Positions 1 through 5,225 of a stretch of DNA of 5,299 nt are shown here, one piece after another (position 1 is the stretch's first letter; each line of letters begins with the position of its first letter). Source of the stretch: JACPYF01 sp964348695 (GTDB taxonomy: Bacteria; Patescibacteriota; Saccharimonadia; Saccharimonadales; Saccharimonadaceae); contig CAYGDI010000015.1 of the NCBI GenBank assembly GCA_964348695.1, positions 1 to 5,299 on the forward strand, read 5' to 3'. Below the pieces are notes generated by a model, which had not been told where the DNA came from, made no database searches, and saw only the letters and a list, made by a program, of their open reading frames with translations. Made by a program: the position numbers and the translations under genes.

Positions 1-1038
1 TGCAAGCTGGACCAGATGGCGGCCGAGGCCATCGTCCCGGAGACCGACGCGATCGACGCCGAGATCATCGCCCCCTGGGCGGACGACCCGTCGGGCGAGA
101 TCGCCACCGAGTTCGACGGCGTGGTTGCCGACTTCGCCGCGGCCAAGGTCGGTCCAGACGGCGGCCCAGCCAGTGACCTGGCCGCGTCCGCGCAGTTCGC
201 ACACAACCAGGCCGAGCGCCGCCGGGAAAAGGTCACCCCAGTCCAGATCACGCCAGATTCCTGCGGTTCCGACGGCAACCAGCTCAGCGACACGGTGCTC
301 GTGCGCCGCGGCGGGACGCAGGGCACGGGCTCGTTCGTCCAGTCCGGCGGCGTCGCCGGGCCCGTCGTGGCCAAAGAGGAGACGTCGATCATCCGCTGGG
401 ACGGCGACGAAAACGAGTCCCTGCCCTGCCGCGTCGCGATCAGCCGCCTGGGCGGCGGTGCCAACGCGACATGGCCGCTGGCCACGGACGGGACCAACTC
501 GTACTCGTACCGGCCATTTTTCCACGCATTCTGGGGCTCTGGCTCACGCGGCCAGGCCAACGAGGTCTACGGCGACGTCGGCCGCGGGGTCCAGTTCACG
601 GTCAACGCCTCGCACCTCTATGTGAATGTCGGCATGGACGCGTTCACCGCGACGGTCGCCGTCGGTGCGTCGGTCACCTACGTGGCCGGGGCCATGTACC
701 TCTCCGGCAACCTGGGCTTCTTCTCCGGGACGTCCGCCGCGCCGGTCCAGCGGACGATCTACATCGACGAGCTCGCCACCAGCGCGACGTCCACGCAAGT
801 CGTCCCGCTCTTCGCGCAGTGCCTCTTGCCACCACAGAGCACGGCCCTCGCGACGAGCAGCGGCGAAATGAAAATCGACTTCCAGGACATCGGCGGCAAC
901 ACGCTGTACTCGTTGCAGTTCATCAACGGGACCGTCGCAGCACCGATTCCCATCGGCAACGACGTCTACCAGATCAAGGTGACCAACGTCGCCGGGGGCA
1001 CGGCCGGGTATCGGCTGGTGTTCCAGCTCGACCTGTAA
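1..1038 (+). CDS. Beta-strand-rich putative structural (capsid or spike-like) protein, 5' end probably outside window
   Basis: The reading frame is open from the first base (TGC AAG CTG GAC CAG) to TAA at 1036-1038. An ATG at 16 would give 340 residues, but it has only a weak GGA four bases upstream, unlike the clear ribosome sites of the next two genes, so the gene probably begins further left. Counting from that ATG, residues 1-72 are acidic and Ala-rich with no signal peptide. Residues 73 to the end are Gly/Thr/Ser-rich with alternating hydrophobics (for example FTVNASHLYVNV, KIDFQDIGG, YRLVFQLDL), as in beta-sandwich or jelly-roll proteins. An aromatic stretch, YSYRPFFHAFW, lies at residues 163-173. 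There are no catalytic motifs and no membrane segment. The family is not recognised. A virion capsid, spike or fibre protein is inferred from fold character and from the modular neighbours; a secreted adhesin-like domain is the main alternative. Confidence 0.75.
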   Translation, partial: CKLDQMAAEAIVPETDAIDAEIIAPWADDPSGEIATEFDGVVADFAAAKVGPDGGPASDLAASAQFAHNQAERRREKVTPVQITPDSCGSDGNQLSDTVLVRRGGTQGTGSFVQSGGVAGPVVAKEETSIIRWDGDENESLPCRVAISRLGGGANATWPLATDGTNSYSYRPFFHAFWGSGSRGQANEVYGDVGRGVQFTVNASHLYVNVGMDAFTATVAVGASVTYVAGAMYLSGNLGFFSGTSAAPVQRTIYIDELATSATSTQVVPLFAQCLLPPQSTALATSSGEMKIDFQDIGGNTLYSLQFINGTVAAPIPIGNDVYQIKVTNVAGGTAGYRLVFQLDL

Positions 1039-1052
1039 CAAACACGCGCACC

Positions 1053-1058
1053 AGGAGA
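1053..1058 (+). promoter_or_regulatory. Ribosome binding site of the 1064 gene
   Basis: AGGAGA lies five bases before the ATG at 1064, inside a 25-base gap after the preceding stop. It fixes the start of the second gene and supports co-transcription with the first. Confidence 0.8.
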
Positions 1059-1063
1059 ACCAC

Positions 1064-2482
1064 ATGACCATCGGAGCCGGATACGAAGAGATCGTCGGAG
1101 TCAGCCAGGCGCAGGTCGACGCGTACTGCTCGATGACCGGGGATGACCCGATCACCGTCTACGGCGCCCTCGAGGCCAACGGGATCGTCGTGCACGGCGA
1201 CGAGCCGTCGGAACTCGACACGCACGTGGTCGGTGCGCCCTGGTGGCAGCAGTCGCCGCTGAACCAAAACCCGGTCCCCAAGCGAGCCGCGCCCCGCGCC
1301 GTGCCACCCCGAGCCATGCCCCGCGACGGCTACGAAGCCGCAGCCGCGGCGGCAGACGAGGACGCCGCCGCACTGGAGGCGCAGGCGGGCCTCCTGCAGG
1401 CCGAGGCCGCCCGGGCCGCCGCCATGCAGGCCGAGGAAGCCGCCGCAGCCCTGGCCATGGAGCAGCAGGCGCGCAAGCGCGGCGCCGTCGCCAAGGTCTC
1501 GACCGGTGGTGGCTGCCGTTGCCCCAAGTGCAACGCCCAGCTCAAACTGATCCTCGCGCCGCCGCCGGCCGTGGCGCCGGGGAGGCCCGCGGGCGTGGTC
1601 GCGGCGAAGCGCGCTTTCGCGGTCGGGGACCGCGTCGTGCACCACAAGGTTGGAGCCGGCCACATCACCGACATCAGAAACAACAAAGGAGCGGCCGGCG
1701 GTGCCCAGTACCGCGTGCAATTCGAAAACGGAAAATCCGGATGGTGCGCGCCAACCACCTTGCGCGCCGCCGGTGACCACGTGATCTCCGGAGACGAGAT
1801 CGAGGTGTTCGGCGCACCGCGCCCCGACGCGGGTGGTCGCCCGCGCCCCGGCGCACCCTCGGGAGGAGGACGCCCGGGCCAGGGCGCGCCCCCGAAGCGT
1901 CCCGGCGGCGTGGGTCCCGGCACGCCAGATCGCCCGGACCCCAACACACCGCCCCCGGGATGGCGTCCGGGGATGATGTGGGACAACCTCAACAGGCTGC
2001 ACGCCATCGCACCATGCGGTGGTCCGGGCTGCGGCGTCGGCTGCCGCCCCGGCTACGTCAAGACCTCCTCGGGAGTCGCCTGGTGCGGTGTATGCCAGGG
2101 AAGTGGAAGAAGAGATCGCTACGGTCGCCCGCTCGACGCGAATGGCAATCTGCCCCCCGACGCACCCTCCAAGAAGAAGAACTACATCTACGGAGACGAG
2201 ATCGACGTCTTCGGCGCACCGGTCGCCAAGATGGCGGTCGCCCCCGCCCTGCGGGCCGCCACCCCCGGCTCGTGCCTCTGCTCGTGCCCGAGCTGCGGCA
2301 CCGTCCTGTGCCTCAGCGTCGGCCCCGGCGGCTACGACGCGAAGAAGGTCAACGCGCAGCTCCCCAACATGTACGCGGCGGCGGCGCAGGCCATCCACGG
2401 CGACATCACCGTGTTCGGCTCGGACAGTGGCGGCCTCTTCCCTGGGCAGATCGGGTTCGATCCGGAGACGATCAGCTACTAG
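1064..2482 (+). CDS. Modular cysteine-rich protein with Tudor/CarD-like barrel, DnaJ-like zinc cluster and repeated VFG motif; function unknown
   Basis: This is a complete gene of 472 residues whose start is set by AGGAGA. Domains in order: acidic module A (8-36, with the invariant-looking core AYC..TGDD); a Pro/Arg linker; an Ala/Glu-rich helix (about 87-143); knuckle module B with CRCPKC (151-156) followed by a hydrophobic strand and APPPAV; a small beta barrel (182-236, starting VGDRVVHHKVGAGHI and ending near FENGKSGW) that resembles CarD/TRCF or the UvrD/PcrA C-terminal Tudor-like domain. Next come GDEIEVFG (243-250), a Pro/Gly/Arg linker, a cysteine cluster (Cys 318, 323, 327, 341, 344, with the DnaJ-type CxxCxGxG as CGVCQGSG), GDEIDVFG (377-384) and module C (394-470, Cys 404, 406, 408, 411, 416). 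Modules A, B and C recur in the next gene. There is no signal peptide or membrane segment. Zinc binding and protein or nucleic acid contacts are plausible; the overall role is unknown, with a minor virion or scaffold protein as my inference. Confidence 0.85.
   Translation: MTIGAGYEEIVGVSQAQVDAYCSMTGDDPITVYGALEANGIVVHGDEPSELDTHVVGAPWWQQSPLNQNPVPKRAAPRAVPPRAMPRDGYEAAAAAADEDAAALEAQAGLLQAEAARAAAMQAEEAAAALAMEQQARKRGAVAKVSTGGGCRCPKCNAQLKLILAPPPAVAPGRPAGVVAAKRAFAVGDRVVHHKVGAGHITDIRNNKGAAGGAQYRVQFENGKSGWCAPTTLRAAGDHVISGDEIEVFGAPRPDAGGRPRPGAPSGGGRPGQGAPPKRPGGVGPGTPDRPDPNTPPPGWRPGMMWDNLNRLHAIAPCGGPGCGVGCRPGYVKTSSGVAWCGVCQGSGRRDRYGRPLDANGNLPPDAPSKKKNYIYGDEIDVFGAPVAKMAVAPALRAATPGSCLCSCPSCGTVLCLSVGPGGYDAKKVNAQLPNMYAAAAQAIHGDITVFGSDSGGLFPGQIGFDPETISY
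1085..1171 (+). repeat. Module A, copy in the first mosaic gene
   Basis: Codes for residues 8-36 of the 472-residue protein. Hand alignment to 3277-3363 gives about 18 identical of 29 residues with no gap, sharing EIVG, AQ, AYC, TGDD and a final GAL. It ends in the Gly-terminated motif PITVYG. Confidence 0.7.
1511..1600 (+). repeat. Module B (CxCPxC knuckle), copy in the first mosaic gene
   Basis: Codes for residues 150-179. Hand alignment to 3499-3588 gives about 20 identical of 30, including all three cysteines, CPKC, LAPPPAV and the closing AGVV. The pattern resembles a zinc-ribbon knuckle followed by a beta strand. Confidence 0.75.
1790..1819 (+). repeat. Direct repeat, left copy (GDEIEVFGAP)
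   Basis: Ten codons matching 28 of 30 bases at 2192-2221. The two copies bracket the Pro/Gly linker and the DnaJ-like cysteine cluster, which are absent from the homologous position of the next gene. They may mark the edges of an inserted or exchanged cassette. Confidence 0.75.
2192..2221 (+). repeat. Direct repeat, right copy (GDEIDVFGAP)
   Basis: Differs from 1790-1819 at two third-codon positions only (gag/gac, gtg/gtc), giving E to D and a silent change. It sits seven codons before the conserved PALRAATPG start of module C. Confidence 0.75.
2243..2473 (+). repeat. Module C (CxCxCPxCG), copy in the first mosaic gene
   Basis: Codes for residues 394-470. Hand alignment to 3676-3909 gives about 57 identical of 77 residues with one gap, keeping all five cysteines, GPGGYDAK, AQAIHG, ITVFGSD and DPETI. 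In this gene the protein ends two residues later, whereas the other gene continues for about 437 residues. Confidence 0.8.
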
Positions 2483-2530
2483 GCAGCACCGGCGGCACCG
2501 ACAACAACAACACCCAACGGCAAGCACAGC

Positions 2531-2535
2531 GGAGA
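2531..2535 (+). promoter_or_regulatory. Ribosome binding site deciding the start of the 2542 gene
   Basis: GGAGA lies six bases before ATG 2542. The 59-base gap 2483-2541 is otherwise an A/C-rich leader (acaacaacaac) with no hairpin I can see, so neither a terminator nor a promoter is called there. The frame stays open upstream to 1960, but that part overlaps the previous gene and is Arg-rich shadow sequence. Confidence 0.75.
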
Positions 2536-2541
2536 TCCAAG

Positions 2542-5223
2542 ATGAGCGACGAGAACGAGTTCGGATTCGACGGCGAGCTGGAGTACATCGACGGCGACCT
2601 CAGCGACGACGACCTCAGCGCCATCTTCGGTGCCGGGGCCGTGACGCCCCGGGTACAGCCCAAGGTCCAGCCCAAGGTCCAGCCCAAGGTCCAGCCCCGG
2701 GTACAGCCCAAGGTCCAGCCGAGGAAGTCGCCGCTCCCGCCGTCGGCCGCCGCCAAGAAGCACCCGTACCACGCCGCGCCCACGGCCGCCGCATCGGCCA
2801 AGCGCGCGAACAGCGCCGGGGTTCGGGCCGCGGCGCCCCCCAAGCGCATCTTCAAGGAGATGACCGTCGTCAAGGGCATCTTCGGTTGGCCACAGAACGG
2901 CGACGTCTTGGGTGGCGGCGGTTACCCCGGCGACGTCGTCTGCATCGGCGGCGCCCCCCTGATCGCCACCAAGAAGCCGCTGACGCCCAAGCAGACCGCC
3001 GCGGTGCAGAAGTACAACACGGCCGTCAAGAAGGTCGCCTCGGCAACGGCCGTCGCCAAGCAGAAGGGCAGCGCCGCGATCACCGTCGCCAAGAAGGCGA
3101 ACGCCGACATCAAGAACGCCTCGGGCCTGGTCAAGGCCATGATGGCCAAGCAGACCAAGATGAAGGGCTTCGGCGACGAGGAGATCGTCGGCTTCGGCGA
3201 CGAGGAGATCGCCGGCGACGGCCTCGACGAGCGCTTCGTGGTCGAGGAGCAGCTCTTCGAGGAGGGTGCGGATCCCCAGGAGATCGTCGGCCTGAGCCTC
3301 GCCCAGATCGAGGCGTACTGCAACATCACGGGCGACGACGTGACCGAGGTACTCGGCGCGCTCGGCTACGACCCCGCGGCGTTCAACGTCTACGGATACG
3401 ACCCCGCGGCGTTCAACGTCTATGGCGCCGAGGGCGACGTCACCGAGGTGTTCGGCGCCGAGATGCAGGCCGAACGGACGACGTTCTCCCGCAACGGCAC
3501 CTGCGCCTGCCCCAAGTGCGGCCAGGGACTCATGCTCGTCCTCGCCCCTCCCCCGGCCGTGCGCCCGGGGAGCAAGGCCGGCGTGGTCATGACCCGCGGC
3601 GGCGTCGGCATGCCGAGCGGCGGTGGCCCCGACGGCCACATCCTGGGCGAGCTGCTCAACCCCGGCAGGTCGAGGCCCGTGCTCCGGGCGGCCACCCCCG
3701 GCGCATGCCTGTGCTCGTGCCCGCGCTGCGGTGCGGCCATCTGCCTGGTCGCTGGACCCGGCGGGTACGACGCCAAGACCGTCAACGCGGCCGTTCCGAC
3801 CAGCTACGCGGCGGTCGCGCAAGCCATCCACGGCGAGGAGATCACCGTGTTCGGCTCGGACTTCTACGGCCTCGTGCCGGGGCAGGTCGGCTACGACCCG
3901 GAGACGATCGAGGTCTTCGGCGTGGACGGGACGGGGAAGGCCCCGGGAGATCCCGGGTACGACGCGTCGTCCGACCCCGCGTCCGATGGGTACGTGGCGC
4001 CGGAGGACGTGGCCGTGACCGAGCCGCCCCCGCCGCCCGAGACCGTCGTCGTCGACTTCGATCAGCTCATCACGCTGGGGATGCCCAAGGACGCGGTGGT
4101 CTACAAGGAGCAGAAGGGGTGGCCGAAGGGCAAGTTCGGTTCGGCGTCGTACTTCAAAACGGGTGGACAGTACGGCTGGGTGTGGGGATGGCCCAAGTCA
4201 CCGGAAGGGGCCAGGTGGTGGGTCGTGATGGGCCCGGACAGCAACACGTTCAACCACAGCGGGCTCCACTATGACGACTTCAACGCGAAGAACCCCTCCG
4301 CGGCAGGGGACTCCGGCAAGGTCTCGGAGCTGAGCATGGCCGGTGCGCGCGCAAACGGTTCGAAGATATTGCCGCGTTCTAGTGACGGTGGAGGATGGTC
4401 AGGGTCCTTCGGGCCGCTCATCGGCGACCCCGACGACCCGGACTTCAAGAACCTGCGGTTCGACCCGGCCAGCAAGAAGTGGTTCTGGTACCTCAACGAG
4501 GCACCCGCATACGCCAACGCCGAGGAACGCCTCGTCGCCGCCCAACTCCTGACGGCCAAGCAGGCCGCCGACAAGGCCACCGCCGATGCCGAGGCCGCCG
4601 AGAAGGCCAAGGCCAAGGCCGAAAACGACGCGGTCCTCGAGCAGAAGAGAGCCGCCATGGCCCTGGCCGAGGAGGAGCAAGCGTCCAGCGACCGCATCGA
4701 GAAGGCCAAGCAGGAAACGCAGAAGTCGCAGCAGGAGATCGACCAGACCAAGAGCGAGCAGGCGACCGCCGCGGCGGACGCCGCCCTCGCACAGCAGCAG
4801 GCGACCGCCGACATGCAGGCCAAGCAGGCCGAGCAGCAGGCCGCCTTGCAGCAGCAGCAGGCGGACATGGCCGAGAGAGCCGCCGCCGCGCAGGCCGACG
4901 CGCAGCAGTACCAGGCTGACCTCGCGGCGCAGCAGGCCGAGCGGCAGAACTACGCCGCGGCGCAGGCGGCGCAGATGGAGCTCGACCGCAGAGCCGCCGA
5001 GATCGACCTCGAGCGCCAGAGGTCGCAGCAGGCGTATGAGGCGGCCAATCCCCAGCAGGCGTACGGCCCGCAGGCCCAACAGCCGGCTCGTCGGCCGGCT
5101 CGGCAGCCGACCGTGGACCAGCAGGACCAGGAGACCATCGACGACGTGTTCAACGATGACGAGGAAGTCCCGGGCGAAGTGGCGGACGACGTGGACACCA
5201 TCGAGATGATGGACGACATCTAG
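2542..5223 (+). CDS. Large modular protein: VQPK repeats, VFG motifs, paired Cys knuckles, Trp-rich domain, long coiled coil; function unknown
   Basis: This is a complete gene of 893 residues, started at ATG 2542 because of GGAGA and because composition changes there. Layout: acidic N-terminus (1-35); six VQP[KR] units (38-61); basic Ala/Pro linker; Lys-rich helical segment (about 144-208) that could contact nucleic acid; tandem GFGDEEI repeats (209-224); module A (246-274); two GYDPAAFNVY units (275-294); DVTEVFG (299-305); module B with CACPKC (321-326); module C (379-456, Cys 389, 391, 393, 396, 401). Then TIEVFG (455-460); a Pro-rich linker; a Trp-rich globular domain (about 504-660, Trp 527, 546, 548, 550, 559, 560, 619, 647, 649); an Ala/Gln/Glu/Lys coiled coil (661-833); a Gln/Pro/Arg linker; and an acidic tail ending DTIEMMDDI. 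There is no signal peptide or membrane helix. Coiled coil plus disordered charged ends would fit an internal virion, scaffold or tether protein, but no family is recognised. It is a partial paralogue of the preceding gene with rearranged accessory domains. Confidence 0.85.
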   Translation: MSDENEFGFDGELEYIDGDLSDDDLSAIFGAGAVTPRVQPKVQPKVQPKVQPRVQPKVQPRKSPLPPSAAAKKHPYHAAPTAAASAKRANSAGVRAAAPPKRIFKEMTVVKGIFGWPQNGDVLGGGGYPGDVVCIGGAPLIATKKPLTPKQTAAVQKYNTAVKKVASATAVAKQKGSAAITVAKKANADIKNASGLVKAMMAKQTKMKGFGDEEIVGFGDEEIAGDGLDERFVVEEQLFEEGADPQEIVGLSLAQIEAYCNITGDDVTEVLGALGYDPAAFNVYGYDPAAFNVYGAEGDVTEVFGAEMQAERTTFSRNGTCACPKCGQGLMLVLAPPPAVRPGSKAGVVMTRGGVGMPSGGGPDGHILGELLNPGRSRPVLRAATPGACLCSCPRCGAAICLVAGPGGYDAKTVNAAVPTSYAAVAQAIHGEEITVFGSDFYGLVPGQVGYDPETIEVFGVDGTGKAPGDPGYDASSDPASDGYVAPEDVAVTEPPPPPETVVVDFDQLITLGMPKDAVVYKEQKGWPKGKFGSASYFKTGGQYGWVWGWPKSPEGARWWVVMGPDSNTFNHSGLHYDDFNAKNPSAAGDSGKVSELSMAGARANGSKILPRSSDGGGWSGSFGPLIGDPDDPDFKNLRFDPASKKWFWYLNEAPAYANAEERLVAAQLLTAKQAADKATADAEAAEKAKAKAENDAVLEQKRAAMALAEEEQASSDRIEKAKQETQKSQQEIDQTKSEQATAAADAALAQQQATADMQAKQAEQQAALQQQQADMAERAAAAQADAQQYQADLAAQQAERQNYAAAQAAQMELDRRAAEIDLERQRSQQAYEAANPQQAYGPQAQQPARRPARQPTVDQQDQETIDDVFNDDEEVPGEVADDVDTIEMMDDI
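2653..2724 (+). repeat. Six tandem 12-base units coding VQP[KR]
   Basis: The units read VQPK, VQPK, VQPK, VQPR, VQPK, VQPR. The DNA units are nearly identical (gtc or gta, cag, ccc or ccg, aag, cgg or agg). The product is a stiff, basic Pro-containing spacer between the acidic N-terminus and the Lys-rich segment. Confidence 0.9.
3166..3213 (+). repeat. Tandem 24-base duplication coding GFGDEEI[VA]
   Basis: Two adjacent units differ at one base of 24 (gtc versus gcc). It multiplies the DEEI-x-G peptide found elsewhere in the operon, leading into another acidic stretch. Confidence 0.85.
3277..3363 (+). repeat. Module A, copy in the second mosaic gene
   Basis: Codes for residues 246-274. Homologous to 1085-1171, but here internal rather than N-terminal. 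It ends in DVTEVLGAL, another Gly-terminated motif. Confidence 0.7.
3364..3423 (+). repeat. Tandem 30-base duplication coding GYDPAAFNVY
   Basis: Two adjacent ten-codon units agree at 28 of 30 bases. Both differences are silent (ggc/gga, tac/tat), so the peptide is exactly doubled. Each unit, followed by Gly, ends in a VYG-type motif. Confidence 0.9.
3499..3588 (+). repeat. Module B (CxCPxC knuckle), copy in the second mosaic gene
   Basis: Codes for residues 320-349. Homologous to 1511-1600. Here it is followed by only a 29-residue Gly/Pro linker before module C, in place of the long insert of the first mosaic gene. Confidence 0.75.
3676..3909 (+). repeat. Module C (CxCxCPxCG), copy in the second mosaic gene
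   Basis: Codes for residues 379-456. Homologous to 2243-2473 with one extra Glu (HGEEITVFG versus HGDITVFG). It is continued by EVFGVDG, giving a further copy of the VFG motif. Confidence 0.8.
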
Positions 5224-5225
5224 TC

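Noticed and set aside
974..2527. 517-codon open frame on the minus strand
   Set aside because: It lies opposite the mosaic gene whose domains recur in a paralogue. The minus-strand product is Arg/Gly/Ala/Val-rich without motifs, as expected from high-GC shadow frames.
1960..2541. N-terminal extension of the 2542 gene, giving a 1087-residue product
   Set aside because: It overlaps the well supported 1064-2482 gene, is Arg-rich low-quality sequence typical of a shifted frame, and ATG 2542 has its own GGAGA.
2483..2541. Possible terminator or promoter between the two mosaic genes
   Set aside because: No G+C hairpin with a T run and no convincing -35/-10 pair; the gap looks like an unstructured leader carrying the ribosome site.
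2653..2724. Possible CRISPR-like or regulatory DNA repeat array
   Set aside because: Units are 12 bases, in frame, with no spacers, so it is a coding tandem repeat.
2479..3831. 450-codon open frame on the minus strand
   Set aside because: Antisense shadow of the 2542 gene; its apparent repeats merely mirror the VQPK and DEEI repeats of the sense strand.
2019..4274. 751-codon + strand frame offset from the 2542 gene
   Set aside because: Extremely Arg-rich, with no ribosome site and no recognisable domain. The Cys-module homology is in the other frame.
4269..5079. Minus-strand frames opposite the coiled coil (Cys/Ser-rich or Leu/Gly-rich)
   Set aside because: Composition follows directly from reversed Ala/Gln/Glu codons; no start signals.
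1064..5223. One long gene split by a frameshift or stop near 2480
   Set aside because: The first protein ends cleanly after a full module C, and the second has its own ribosome site and its own copies of A, B and C, so they are two intact genes.
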